Shown: positions 9,913 through 19,280, counted from the first letter of the stretch. The stretch: 64,000 bases of DNA from UBA7703 sp963667195 (GCA_963667195.1 OY762962.1:1488001-1552000), one strand, 5' to 3'. Numbers and translations are program-made. Notes: a model not told the origin generated them from the letters alone.

Positions 9913-11357
9913 AACTATCGTTTGAACGAAGCGTGTCCGGTCGTCGCGGTGTCGTGATCCCCAAACCCGCGGTGCCGACGGCGAAGATTGATGCGGCGCT
10001 GCTGCGCAAAACGCCGTTGCACCTGCCGGAACTCAGCGAAACCGACGTGAGCCGGCATTATTCCGAGCTGGAAACGCAGGTCTACGGCGTCAACGACGGA
10101 TTCTATCCGCTGGGCAGCTGCACCATGAAATACAACCCCGCGGTCAACGAGCAGGCGGCCTCGCTGGAAGGCTTCCGCGAGATCCACCCGCTCCAGCCCG
10201 CGCACACCGCGCAGGGCGCGATCGAAGTGCTCGTCCGCGCGAAGGAGCTGCTTTGCCAGCTCGTCGGGATGGAGGAGATGACGTTCCAGCCCGCGGCGGG
10301 TGCGCATGGCGAATTCCTCGGGATTCTCTTGATCAAGCGCTACCACGAATCCCGCAAGGACTGCGCGAGAAAGAAGATCATCGTGCCGGACTCCGCGCAC
10401 GGAACCAACCCCGCGACCGCGAGCATGGCGGGCTTTACGGTGGTCAATATTCCCTCCGCGCCGGACGGAACGGTGGACTTAGCCGCCCTTCGCGCGGCGG
10501 TTGGCCCCGACACGGCGGGATTGATGCTCACAAACCCCAACACGCTGGGCATCTTCGATAAGAACATTCTGGAGATCACGGATATCGTTCACGGCGCGGG
10601 CGGGCTTTGCTATTACGACGGCGCGAACATGAACGCCATCATGGGCGCCGCGCGTCCCGGCGACATGGGCTTCGACGTGGTGCATCTCAACCTGCACAAG
10701 ACGTTCTCCACCCCGCACGGCGGCGGCGGCCCCGGCGCGGGCGCGGTCGGCTGCAAGGAGTGCCTGATCCCATTCTTGCCAAACAAACTGCCGACCCGAA
10801 ACGCGGACGGCACGTTCTCGTTTGCGGATTCCGAATACAGCGTCGGCAGAATGAAGTCGTTTTACGGCAACTTCCTCGTCGTGCTCCGCGCGCTGACGTA
10901 TATTTCGATGCTCGGCGGCGACGGCCTCAAGCAAGCCAGCGAAAACGCCGTGCTCAACGCGAACTATATGCGCGTGCGGCTCAGCGACGAACTGCCTGCC
11001 GCGAACGAGGGCTTCTGCATGCACGAGTTCGTGGTCTCTCTCGACGGGCTGAAGAAAGAGACGGGCGTATCCGCAATGGACGTTGCAAAGACGCTCATCG
11101 ACGCGGGCATGCATCCGCCGACGATGTATTTCCCGCTGATCGTCCACGAAGCGCTGATGTTTGAGCCGACGGAGACGGAGGGCAAGGAGACGCTGGATTT
11201 GGCGGTGGACGCGGTGAAACAGATTCTCGCGCGCGCAAAGACCGAGCCGGAAGCGCTCCATCTTTCACCCGTGACCACACCCATCGGGCGGCCGGACGAG
11301 GTGGGTGCCGCGCGCAATCCCATCCTGCGATATGACTTTACGGAGGCAGTAAAATGA
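9909..11357 (+). CDS. gcvPB: Glycine dehydrogenase (decarboxylating) subunit 2
   Basis: C-terminal, PLP-binding half of the split P protein. The cofactor lysine is K264 in HLNLHKTFSTPHGGGGPG, and the family motif DGFYPLGSCTMKYNP is near residue 63. The frame is open upstream inside gcvPA, but the ATG at 9909, overlapping the gcvPA stop, gives the normal 482-residue length. Its own stop overlaps the start of the GcvT-SHMT fusion, so three genes are translationally chained. Confidence 0.95.
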   Translation: MKLSFERSVSGRRGVVIPKPAVPTAKIDAALLRKTPLHLPELSETDVSRHYSELETQVYGVNDGFYPLGSCTMKYNPAVNEQAASLEGFREIHPLQPAHTAQGAIEVLVRAKELLCQLVGMEEMTFQPAAGAHGEFLGILLIKRYHESRKDCARKKIIVPDSAHGTNPATASMAGFTVVNIPSAPDGTVDLAALRAAVGPDTAGLMLTNPNTLGIFDKNILEITDIVHGAGGLCYYDGANMNAIMGAARPGDMGFDVVHLNLHKTFSTPHGGGGPGAGAVGCKECLIPFLPNKLPTRNADGTFSFADSEYSVGRMKSFYGNFLVVLRALTYISMLGGDGLKQASENAVLNANYMRVRLSDELPAANEGFCMHEFVVSLDGLKKETGVSAMDVAKTLIDAGMHPPTMYFPLIVHEALMFEPTETEGKETLDLAVDAVKQILARAKTEPEALHLSPVTTPIGRPDEVGAARNPILRYDFTEAVK

Positions 11358-14005
11358 GCGAATTAAAACGCACACTCTTTTATGAGCGCCACGTGGCGGC
11401 GGACGCAACGATGGTCGATTTCGGCGGTTGGGAAATGCCGATTCAGTACCCCGACGGCATCGTGACCGAGCACCTCGCGACCAGAAGCGGCTGCGGGCTG
11501 TTCGACGTGAGCCACATGGGCAGATTCCGCATCACGGGCAACGACGCAAAGGCGTTTTTGCAGCACGTGCTGACCAGCAACGTCTCCGCGCTGGAACTCA
11601 ATCAGGCGCAGTACGCGATCATCCCCAACGAAAACGGCGGCGCGATCGACGACGCATATCTCTACCGCTTCGTCGAGGACGCGTATATCCTCGTGGTCAA
11701 CGCCGCCAACGCCGAGAAGGACTGGGCACACCTGACGCGCGAGATCAAGGCGTTTGACGCCAAGCTCGAAAATAAATCCGAGGCGGTTGCGCTGCTTTCC
11801 GTGCAGGGCCCGAAGTCCAAGCAGATTCTCAGCGACATGGCAGGGGGCGCATTCCTGACGGAGCCTGTGAAAAACGCGCTCGGCACTGTAACGCTATGCG
11901 GCAAGACCGCGCACCTCGCCAAAACCGGATACACGGGCGAACCCGTGGGCTATGAAATCTTCGCCCTGCGCGAGGATGGGTTGTTTCTCTGGGACGAACT
12001 CGTCAAGCGCGGCGCGAAACCCATCGGACTCGGCGCGCGCGACACGCTGCGCATGGAGGCGGGGCTTCCGCTTTACGGGCACGAGCTGGGATTGGACAAA
12101 GACGGCAACGAGATTCCGATCTTCGCCATCTCGCTTGCGCGCTTTGCCGTGAGCTTTGCGGAGGAGAAGCGGGGCATGATCGGGCGCGCGCCGCTGGAGC
12201 GGCAGTTCGCCACGAGCAGCCGCATCCTCGCCCGCGATTTCTCCGATCTGCGCAAACTACCACGCAGGGTAAGACCCATCGCGCTGACCGGACGCGGCGT
12301 GCTCCGCGCGGGATTCCCCGTCTACAAAGGCGGAAAAGAGATCGGCTATGTCACGAGCGGCACGATGATTCCGCGCTACGTGGTCGAAAATCAGGGAAGC
12401 CTTTTAGAAACCTTCACCGACCAAAAAGCGATGCGCTCCATCGGCCTCGCGCTGCTGGATTCAGATGTGCTGACCGACGACGTGGTCGAGGTCGATATCC
12501 GCGGCAGCAAGATCAGCGCCGTGGTGCCCGCCTGGCATATGCGCGGGGATGCCCCGCCGTACGCGCGACCCATCGTGGTGGATGCGCCGGAGGAGCCGAA
12601 GCAGGCGCCTGCTGACGATCTGCCCGCAAGCGCGTTGAACCTGCTCAAGAAAGCCGCGGACAATCACGCCTGGCGGCAGGAGCAGTGCATCAACCTGATT
12701 CCTTCCGAGATGACCGCCTCCCGTGCGGTGCGGCTGCTCAGCGGCAGCGACCCGAGCTTCCGCTATGCCGAGCATAAGCGCACGGCGTCGTTCTATGATC
12801 ACGAGGTGTTCTATTATCAGGGCACGAAGTTCATCGACGAGGTCGAGCGCGCGCTCGTTGCGGAGCTCGTGAGATATTTCCAGTGCACCGAGGTCGAAGC
12901 GCGCGTGATTTCCGGCCAGATGAGCAACGTCACCGTGTTTTCCGCGCTGATGGACTACAAAAACCGCCTCGACCGCAAGCGCACGCCGAAGCGGCTTGGC
13001 TACATCCTCAACAACCACATCATCAAGGGCGGGCACCTCAGCGCTCAGCCGATGGGCGCGCTCCACGACTATGTGGCGATCGATCCCGCGACGGAGCGCT
13101 CCGCCGTGGTGAATTTCCCCGTGCTGCGCGAGAACCTCTTCAAGATCGACGTGGAGGAGACCAAGAAGGTCATCGAGCGGTACCGCCCGGAGTTCATCAT
13201 CTTTGGCAAGTCGATGGTGCTGCATAAAGAGCCCGTGCGCGAAATCCGCGCGTTTGTGGATGAGCAGAAGATTCCGACTACGATCATGTACGACATGGCG
13301 CATGTGTTGGGCCTCGTCGGCCCGCATTTCCAGAAGCCGTTTGAAGAAGGCGCGGAGATCGTCACTGGCTCCACGCACAAGACGTTCTTCGGCCCGCAGC
13401 GCGGCGTGATCGCGGTCAACTACAAAGAGGACGAGCTGAAATACGACCTCTGGAAGACGATTCAGACGCGCGCATTCCCGGGTGCCGTGAGTAACCACCA
13501 TCTTGGCACGATCCTGGGACTGCTCATGGCGGCATACGAGATGAATGCGTTTGGCGACGAGTACCAGAAGAACGTGATTGCCAACGCGAAGTCGTTTGCG
13601 CGGAGCCTCAAGGCCGCAGGTCTGGACGTCGCGGGCGATCCCGCAATCAGCTACACCGAAACGCATCAGGTCATCGTCAAGACCGGCTACGGCACTGGCC
13701 CCGAGGTCGCGGAGCGGCTGGAGGAGAACAACGTCGTCGTCAACTATCAGGCGACTCCTGAGGAAGAGGGCTTCACCGCGAGCGGAGCCTTGCGCCTCGG
13801 CGTCTCCGAGATGACGCGCTTCGGCTTTGGGCCCAAGGAGTTTGAGCAGCTGGCGAACCTCATGGCGGACTGCATCCTGCGTGGCAAACCCATCGCCGCA
13901 GAAGTCGCGAAGCTCCGCGCGGGCTATACCACGCTGGGCTACTGCTTCAGCGACAAGGCGGTCAATGCAGCGCTGGACGCCCTCGCGACCACGAGCGGAA
14001 TGTAA
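11354..14005 (+). CDS. GcvT-SHMT fusion: aminomethyltransferase joined to serine hydroxymethyltransferase
   Basis: A single 883-residue frame. Residues 1 to about 410 are a complete GcvT (T protein), beginning LKRTLFYERHVA and including FGGWEMPIQY and FDVSHMGRF; this part moves the methylene group from the H protein to THF. A Pro/Ala/Glu-rich linker spans about 411-422. Residues about 423-883 are a PLP-dependent serine hydroxymethyltransferase: LIPSEM corresponds to the usual LIASEN, and the cofactor lysine is K676 in TGSTHKTFFGPQRG. The SHMT half is divergent, with VISGQMSN where PHSGSQAN is usual. No stop, frameshift or ribosome site separates the halves. Fusion would place methylene-THF made from glycine next to the enzyme that combines it with a second glycine to give serine, which is inference. 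Confidence 0.92.
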   Translation: MSELKRTLFYERHVAADATMVDFGGWEMPIQYPDGIVTEHLATRSGCGLFDVSHMGRFRITGNDAKAFLQHVLTSNVSALELNQAQYAIIPNENGGAIDDAYLYRFVEDAYILVVNAANAEKDWAHLTREIKAFDAKLENKSEAVALLSVQGPKSKQILSDMAGGAFLTEPVKNALGTVTLCGKTAHLAKTGYTGEPVGYEIFALREDGLFLWDELVKRGAKPIGLGARDTLRMEAGLPLYGHELGLDKDGNEIPIFAISLARFAVSFAEEKRGMIGRAPLERQFATSSRILARDFSDLRKLPRRVRPIALTGRGVLRAGFPVYKGGKEIGYVTSGTMIPRYVVENQGSLLETFTDQKAMRSIGLALLDSDVLTDDVVEVDIRGSKISAVVPAWHMRGDAPPYARPIVVDAPEEPKQAPADDLPASALNLLKKAADNHAWRQEQCINLIPSEMTASRAVRLLSGSDPSFRYAEHKRTASFYDHEVFYYQGTKFIDEVERALVAELVRYFQCTEVEARVISGQMSNVTVFSALMDYKNRLDRKRTPKRLGYILNNHIIKGGHLSAQPMGALHDYVAIDPATERSAVVNFPVLRENLFKIDVEETKKVIERYRPEFIIFGKSMVLHKEPVREIRAFVDEQKIPTTIMYDMAHVLGLVGPHFQKPFEEGAEIVTGSTHKTFFGPQRGVIAVNYKEDELKYDLWKTIQTRAFPGAVSNHHLGTILGLLMAAYEMNAFGDEYQKNVIANAKSFARSLKAAGLDVAGDPAISYTETHQVIVKTGYGTGPEVAERLEENNVVVNYQATPEEEGFTASGALRLGVSEMTRFGFGPKEFEQLANLMADCILRGKPIAAEVAKLRAGYTTLGYCFSDKAVNAALDALATTSGM

Positions 14006-14021
14006 TCGCACGATCGAACAG

Positions 14022-14056
14022 CACCCGCCGGAACAGCTTCCGGTGGGTGTGTTTTC
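14022..14056 (+). terminator. Terminator of the gcv operon
   Basis: 12-bp stem CACCCGCCGGAA / TTCCGGTGGGTG with a CAGC loop, followed by a short T-rich tract. Confidence 0.85.
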
Positions 14057-14091
14057 TCCCTTGCGGGAGATTTTATATTGTTGCTGACACA

Positions 14092-14120
14092 TTGAAAACT
14101 TCGCTGAAAGAAGCTAGAGT
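14092..14120 (+). promoter_or_regulatory. Candidate promoter of tdh-kbl
   Basis: TTGAAA (14092-14097), 17 bp, TAGAGT (14115-14120), about 60 bp before the tdh start. No glycine aptamer precedes this unit. Confidence 0.45.
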
Positions 14121-14182
14121 TTTAGTAGGAGCGAATTTCACTTCAACCAGTTTACACATTTCGATTTTTCGGAGGATATCAT

Positions 14183-15235
14183 ATGATTCCGGCCTATATG
14201 CGCGCGCTCGTCAAGGAAACCGCCGACAAGGGGCTGACCCTCAAGACGGTGAAAACGCCGGTTCCCCAAATCGGCGAGGTGCTGATTAAGATCCACAAAA
14301 CCGCGATCTGCGGAACGGATGTGCATATCTACAACTGGGACGCCTGGAGCCAGAAGACCATCGTGCCGCCGATGACGGTCGGCCACGAATACGTCGGCGA
14401 AATCGCGGCGGTCGGCCCCGGCGTGGACGATTATCACGTGGGACAGATTGTCACGGGCGAAGGGCACATCGTCTGCGGGCACTGCCGCAACTGCCGCGCG
14501 GGCAACGGGCACTGGTGCAAGTTCACCAAGGGTGTCGGCGTGAACCGCGACGGCGCGTTTGCCGAATACCTCTGCATTCCCGAAACAAACGTCATCGCGG
14601 TGCCTTCCACCACGCCGGAGGAGATCGTCGCGTTCTACGATGCTTACGGCAACGCCTGCCATACGGCGACGATGTTTGATGTCACGGGCGAGGACGTGCT
14701 GATCACCGGCGCGGGCCCCATCGGCATCATGGCGGTCGGCATCTGCCGGCAAAACGGCGCGCGCAGGATCGTGATCACGGACGTGAACGACTATCGGCTC
14801 GATCTCGCGAAAAAGATGGGAGCCAGCGCCGCCGTCAACCTCAAGAACCAGACGGTCGAGGACGCGATGAAGGAACTGCACATCGTGGAGGGCTTCGACG
14901 TCGGCTGCGAGATGAGCGGTAACGGAGCGGCGCTCAACCAGATGCTCAAGCTCATGCGAAACGGCGGCAAGGTGGCGCTGCTTGGCATCGCGGGCCCGGG
15001 CACGGTCATCGACTGGAACGACGTCATCTTTAAGGGGCTGACTTTGCAGGGCGTCTACGGCAGAAAGATGTATGAAACGTGGTATAAGATGATGGCGATG
15101 GTCGAGGCGGGGCTGGATCTCTCGCCTGTGCTCACACACCGCTATCACTACACCGAGTTTGAGGAGGCGTTTGCCGTCATGAACAGCGGGCAGAGCGGCA
15201 AGGTCGTGCTGGACTGGACGGAGGTGCGCGCATGA
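14183..15235 (+). CDS. tdh: L-threonine 3-dehydrogenase
   Basis: Zinc-dependent, NAD-linked medium-chain dehydrogenase that oxidises L-threonine to 2-amino-3-ketobutyrate. Catalytic zinc ligands are visible as C43 (AICGTD) and H68-E69 (GHEY); structural zinc cysteines are C98, C101, C104 and C112. The nucleotide-binding motif is GAGPIG. The 350 residues and the ATG with TCGGAGG upstream are normal. It overlaps kbl by 4 bp; the unstable product is passed to Kbl. Confidence 0.94.
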   Translation: MIPAYMRALVKETADKGLTLKTVKTPVPQIGEVLIKIHKTAICGTDVHIYNWDAWSQKTIVPPMTVGHEYVGEIAAVGPGVDDYHVGQIVTGEGHIVCGHCRNCRAGNGHWCKFTKGVGVNRDGAFAEYLCIPETNVIAVPSTTPEEIVAFYDAYGNACHTATMFDVTGEDVLITGAGPIGIMAVGICRQNGARRIVITDVNDYRLDLAKKMGASAAVNLKNQTVEDAMKELHIVEGFDVGCEMSGNGAALNQMLKLMRNGGKVALLGIAGPGTVIDWNDVIFKGLTLQGVYGRKMYETWYKMMAMVEAGLDLSPVLTHRYHYTEFEEAFAVMNSGQSGKVVLDWTEVRA

Positions 15236-16416
15236 GCAAGCAGGCATATGAGTTCTTTCGCTCCACGCTGGACGAAATTCGCGCGTCGGGCACATATAAG
15301 GAAGAGCGCGTGATCACGACTCCGCAGGGAGCCAGGATCGACACCACGAAGACGAGCGGCGTACTCAACATGTGCGCCAACAACTATCTGGGTTTGGCGG
15401 ATCATCCCGCGCTGATTGCTGCGGCAAAGGCGAGCTACGATCAATGGGGTTACGGGCTTTCGTCTGTGCGATTCATCTGCGGCACGCAGGGGATTCACAA
15501 GCAGTTGGAATCGCGCATCGCGCGCTTCCTGGGCATGGATGACGCGATTCTCTACAGCTCCTGCTTCGACGCAAACGGTGGCTTGTTTGAAACGCTCCTG
15601 ACCGACGCAGACGCGGTGATTTCGGACGAGCTCAACCACGCGAGCATCATCGACGGCGTGCGCCTCTGCAAGGCCGCGCGCTATCGTTATAAAAACAACG
15701 ACATGGTGAGCCTCCGCGAACAGCTGGAGGCGGCGAACGGCGCGCGCATCAAGCTCATCGCCACCGACGGCGTGTTTTCGATGGATGGCTTCATCGCGAA
15801 CCTCTCCGGCATCTGCGACCTCGCCGAGGAATACGGCGCTCTCGTTATGGTGGACGACAGCCACGCGATGGGCTTCATGGGTGAGCACGGGCGTGGCACG
15901 CATGAGTATTGCGGCGTGATGGGTCGCGTGGACATCATCACCGGCACGCTGGGCAAGGCGCTCGGCGGAGCTTCCGGCGGCTATACGGCGGCAAAGCAGG
16001 AGATCATCGACCTCCTGCGCCAGCGTTCGCGTCCATACTTGTTTTCGAATACGGTCGCTCCCGCGATCTGCGCCGCGAGCATCAAGGTGCTGGACTTGCT
16101 GGAAGAATCAACCGCGCTGCGCGATAAGCTCCACGAGAACACGCGGTATTTCCGCGAGCAGCTCGGCAAGCTCGGCTTCGACGTGCCAAAGAGCGAGCAC
16201 CCGATCGTGCCCGTGATGCTCTACGACGCGAAGACCGCGCAGACCTTCGCGCAAAAGATGTTGGAGCACGGCGTCTACGTGGTGGGTTTCTTCTATCCCG
16301 TTGTGCCGATGAACAAGGCGCGCATCCGCACGCAGGTGTCCGCCGCGCACACAAAGGAAGACCTTGACTTCGCGGTCGCGGCGTTTGCCGCGGTCAAAGC
16401 GGAGATGGGAATTTAA
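15232..16416 (+). CDS. kbl: Glycine C-acetyltransferase (2-amino-3-ketobutyrate CoA ligase)
   Basis: PLP enzyme of the alpha-oxoamine synthase family that cleaves 2-amino-3-ketobutyrate with CoA to glycine and acetyl-CoA. The cofactor lysine is K242 in ITGTLGKALGGASGG, and VDDSHAMGF is the Asp/His cofactor-binding motif. Length 394 is typical. It shares ATGA with tdh. With the glycine cleavage genes directly upstream, the locus can route threonine through glycine into one-carbon units. Confidence 0.95.
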   Translation: MSKQAYEFFRSTLDEIRASGTYKEERVITTPQGARIDTTKTSGVLNMCANNYLGLADHPALIAAAKASYDQWGYGLSSVRFICGTQGIHKQLESRIARFLGMDDAILYSSCFDANGGLFETLLTDADAVISDELNHASIIDGVRLCKAARYRYKNNDMVSLREQLEAANGARIKLIATDGVFSMDGFIANLSGICDLAEEYGALVMVDDSHAMGFMGEHGRGTHEYCGVMGRVDIITGTLGKALGGASGGYTAAKQEIIDLLRQRSRPYLFSNTVAPAICAASIKVLDLLEESTALRDKLHENTRYFREQLGKLGFDVPKSEHPIVPVMLYDAKTAQTFAQKMLEHGVYVVGFFYPVVPMNKARIRTQVSAAHTKEDLDFAVAAFAAVKAEMGI

Positions 16417-16430
16417 ACGAGAGCAACAAA

Positions 16431-16458
16431 AAAACGACCGGAGCGATCCGGTCGTTTT
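16431..16458 (+). terminator. Terminator after kbl
   Basis: AACGACCGG / CCGGTCGTT stem with a 6-nt loop, flanked by A and T runs. It may also serve the convergent mrp gene. Confidence 0.9.
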
Positions 16459-16495
16459 GTGTTTCGGGGTTTGAAGCGAAGCCCAAAGTTGAAAA

Positions 16496-17335
16496 TTACT
16501 TCTTTTCTTCTTTGATCATCTTTTCCAGCGTGTCCGCCAACCCGTCGAGCCAGTTGCCTTCGAAGAGCTCGATCAGGCCAGCGTCGCAGGCGGTTGCAAG
16601 CGCGCTCTGAATCGGCAGCTCGGCGGTTGCGTGAATGTTATGCTTCTTCGCGAGGGCTTTGATGTCGCTCTTGCCGAACGGGTGGACGATCTCCTTGCAG
16701 CCGGGGCACTCGACATAGCTCATGTTCTGTACGAGCGCGAGCACAGGAATCTTCATCATGCCCGCCATGTGCACGGCTTTTTCGACGATCATGCTCACGA
16801 GCTGCTGCGGAGAGGTGACCACCACGATGCCGTCCACGGGGATCGACTGAAACACCGTCAGAGGTACGTCGCCCGTTCCCGGCGGCATGTCGATGAACAT
16901 CACGTCCACACTACCCCAGAGTACGTCCGTCCAGAATTGCTTGACGGAGCCCGCGATGATCGGCCCGCGCCAGACGACGGGGTCGGTCTCGTTTTCGAGA
17001 AGCAGGTTCATGCTCATGACCTCCACGCCGGTCTTCGTTAGCACCGGGAAGATGCCCTGATCAGAGCCTTCCGCGCGGGAATGCAGGCCAAACGCCTGCG
17101 GAATCGAAGGGCCGGTGATGTCCGCGTCCAGAATGGCGGTTTTATAGCCTCTGCGGCGCAGGAGCACCGCGAGCATGGAGGTGACGATGGATTTGCCGAC
17201 GCCGCCCTTGCCGCTCACCACGCCGATGACCTTCTTGACGTGGGTCAGCACATGCGGGTCTTCGATCATACTTGTCTTTTCGCGGCTGGAGCAGGAGGCT
17301 CCGCAGCTGGAACAATCATGGGTGCATTCTTCCAT
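16496..17335 (-). CDS. Mrp/NBP35 (ApbC) family iron-sulfur cluster carrier ATPase
   Basis: P-loop NTPase that binds and transfers Fe-S clusters. The deviant Walker A GKGGVGKS is at 42-49, and the CxxC pair that holds the bridging cluster is C210/C213 (ECPGCK). Unlike the shortest Mrp proteins it has an N-terminal Cys cluster (C4, C8, C11, C15), as in NBP35-type carriers. Length 279. It is a single gene with a near-consensus promoter and an approximately 95-nt leader containing a hairpin. It may mature Fe-S enzymes, which is inferred from the family. Confidence 0.9.
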   Translation of the reverse strand: MEECTHDCSSCGASCSSREKTSMIEDPHVLTHVKKVIGVVSGKGGVGKSIVTSMLAVLLRRRGYKTAILDADITGPSIPQAFGLHSRAEGSDQGIFPVLTKTGVEVMSMNLLLENETDPVVWRGPIIAGSVKQFWTDVLWGSVDVMFIDMPPGTGDVPLTVFQSIPVDGIVVVTSPQQLVSMIVEKAVHMAGMMKIPVLALVQNMSYVECPGCKEIVHPFGKSDIKALAKKHNIHATAELPIQSALATACDAGLIELFEGNWLDGLADTLEKMIKEEKK

Positions 17336-17440
17336 ATAACTAAGATATCCTTTACCTGGATTTTTGCGGCTTGCGTCCGCTCCGGCTCGGAGAAGACAAA
17401 GCCGCGCGTTTCCGATATTTGCCGGAAACCATGCTTTTTA

Positions 17441-17468
17441 ATTATACGCCGTGGGGATGATCTGTCAA
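17441..17468 (-). promoter_or_regulatory. Consensus promoter of the Mrp gene
   Basis: Perfect TTGACA (17468-17463) and TATAAT (17446-17441) with 16 bp spacing. The leader down to 17335 can form the hairpin GTTTCCG / CGGAAAC. The remainder of the 17336-17652 gap contains no other credible gene. Confidence 0.8.
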
Positions 17469-17603
17469 CCGCGCCTGCCTCCCGCAACGTGAGAAAATCA
17501 CGGTTACACACAGCAGGTGGCCGCCGTCGTTTCGCCGGCAGCCGTACAGCAAAACCCCGCGAATTATGGCGGAAACGCTCGCTTTTGTTTCCAATTTGTT
17601 GGT

Positions 17604-17633
17604 TTGCCAAGCATGCGGATAATATGCTATCAT
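17604..17633 (+). promoter_or_regulatory. Promoter upstream of the anchored-protein-dus pair
   Basis: TTGCCA (17604-17609), 18 bp, TATCAT (17628-17633) with a TG extension of the -10 box. It lies 20 bp before the ATG of the next gene. Confidence 0.65.
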
Positions 17634-17652
17634 AGCGAGCGAAGGTGAAGAA

Positions 17653-18288
17653 ATGACGAATTCTTATCAAGATGAACCGAAGGATATCAAGCGGCTCCGC
17701 ATCGCGCGGCGCTCGATGATGTATGTCGTGCGCACGCTGATGCTGATCATACTCGCGGTGATTCTTTGCATCGGCGCGTTTTTAACCGCCGAGCGGTATT
17801 CCAATCTGTATATTTTAACGTCCGAAGGCATGGCGCTTCGCGCGGAGTGCGTCTTTGCCGACGGCGCGCGAAACGACCTTGAAGAATATTTCACGCTCAC
17901 GTTTTTGCAGGGCGATCCCGCGATGTCCGACGCGACCTACGCCAACTACACGATCTCGGACTACAACTACGATCTCACGATCGAGAAGATCAGCGTGCTG
18001 CCCTGGTCGATGAGCGCGACTGTAACGGCGACGGAGCGCGTCACCCTCAAAGGCACCATCAATGCGGATCAGCTGGGCGAAGACCAGAACGCTGCGGATT
18101 TCCCGCTGCCGGAGTGGACGCCCAAACGCTATAAAATCAAGTTTATCAATACGAACGCGCGCTGGTATATCTCCGAGATCACGCTGCTTTCGGAAAATCC
18201 GGACAGCTCCGATCTCGGTACGCCGGACCCGAACGAGTCCCCGATTCCGGCGGCAACACCAACGCCGAAGCCGACCGACGCGCCATGA
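17653..18288 (+). CDS. Membrane-anchored protein of unknown function
   Basis: A 211-residue protein not recognised as a named family. A Lys/Arg-rich cytoplasmic start is followed by one hydrophobic segment at about 24-46, then an extracytoplasmic domain of about 145 residues with alternating hydrophobic strands. The C-terminal tail is rich in Pro, Thr and Ser (PIPAATPTPKPTDAP), similar to tails on other secreted proteins in this window. GAAGGTGA precedes the ATG. The stop overlaps the ATG of dus, so the two genes are translationally coupled. No function is proposed. Confidence 0.75.
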   Translation: MTNSYQDEPKDIKRLRIARRSMMYVVRTLMLIILAVILCIGAFLTAERYSNLYILTSEGMALRAECVFADGARNDLEEYFTLTFLQGDPAMSDATYANYTISDYNYDLTIEKISVLPWSMSATVTATERVTLKGTINADQLGEDQNAADFPLPEWTPKRYKIKFINTNARWYISEITLLSENPDSSDLGTPDPNESPIPAATPTPKPTDAP

Positions 18289-19235
18289 TGCCATCTTTCT
18301 TTCCAGCAAACCGTCCCGCCGTCTGCCTGGCTCCGATGGCGGGCTTTTCCGACCGGACGTTTCGCCTGCTGTGCCGCGAGCGCGGCGCCGACCTCGTCAC
18401 GAGTGAGATGATCAGCGCTAAGGGACTCTGCTTCATGAGCGAGAGGACGCGCGCGCTGTATCTGCCCGAGGAGGGAGACGCGCCATATGCCGTCCAGCTC
18501 TTTGGCAACGAACCCGAGACGATCGCAAAGGCGGTCGCCATCGTGGAGCGCGATCTGGGCAAACAGCTGCTGTCCATCGACCTCAACATGGGCTGTCCCG
18601 CGCCGAAGATCGCCGGAAACGGCGACGGCAGCGCGCTGATGCGCGATCCCGTTCTCGCGGGAGAAATCGTCCGCGCGGCGGTTCAGGCTTCGCATGTGCC
18701 GGTTTCGGTGAAATTCCGCAAAGGCTGGGATGCCGCGCATGAAAACGCCGAGATGTTCGCGCAGATTTGCGAGGAAAACGGAGCCGGCTTCCTGACCATC
18801 CACGGCAGAACGCGGGAGCAAATGTACGCGGGCGTTGCGGACAGAGCCTGCATGGCGCGGGTGAAATGCGCGGTGAAGATTCCCGTGATCGCCAACGGAG
18901 ACGTACACGACGCACAAAGCGCGCTGGACACCCTCCGCGAAACAGGATGCGACGGGGTCATGATCGGGCGCGGCGCACTGGGGAATCCCTTTGTGTTTGA
19001 GGAGATCGTCTGTGCGTTGGAAGGCAGGCCCTATACCCCGCCAACCTGGGACGAGCGCCGCGAGACCGCCATGCGGCACGCGCGTATGGCGCTGGAAGAA
19101 AAGGGCGATCATGCGATTGTGGAGCTGAGGAAGCACCTCGCATTCTATTTGAGAGGCATTCACGACGCGGCAAAACTCAGAACCCGCATCAACGCCTGTA
19201 AAACCATAGAAGAACTCCAGCAAATATGGGGTTGA
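18285..19235 (+). CDS. dus: tRNA-dihydrouridine synthase
   Basis: FMN-dependent reductase that converts uridines in tRNA loops to dihydrouridine using NADPH. The catalytic cysteine is C104 in NMGCPAPKI. The FMN-barrel start is LAPMAGFSDRTFR and the phosphate-binding motif IGRGALGNP lies near 228. At 316 residues the length is normal. It overlaps the preceding gene (ATGATG), so either of two adjacent ATGs may be used. The greA promoter begins inside its last codons. Confidence 0.95.
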   Translation: MMPSFFPANRPAVCLAPMAGFSDRTFRLLCRERGADLVTSEMISAKGLCFMSERTRALYLPEEGDAPYAVQLFGNEPETIAKAVAIVERDLGKQLLSIDLNMGCPAPKIAGNGDGSALMRDPVLAGEIVRAAVQASHVPVSVKFRKGWDAAHENAEMFAQICEENGAGFLTIHGRTREQMYAGVADRACMARVKCAVKIPVIANGDVHDAQSALDTLRETGCDGVMIGRGALGNPFVFEEIVCALEGRPYTPPTWDERRETAMRHARMALEEKGDHAIVELRKHLAFYLRGIHDAAKLRTRINACKTIEELQQIWG

Positions 19236-19260
19236 CACGATTTTTTTGCACCAATATAAT
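19232..19260 (+). promoter_or_regulatory. Perfect sigma-A promoter of greA
   Basis: TTGACA (19232-19237), 17 bp, TATAAT (19255-19260), both full consensus. The -35 box overlaps the dus stop codon. The expected start is near 19267, giving a short leader. Confidence 0.88.
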
Positions 19261-19280
19261 AGGTAAACACGGGAGGAACA

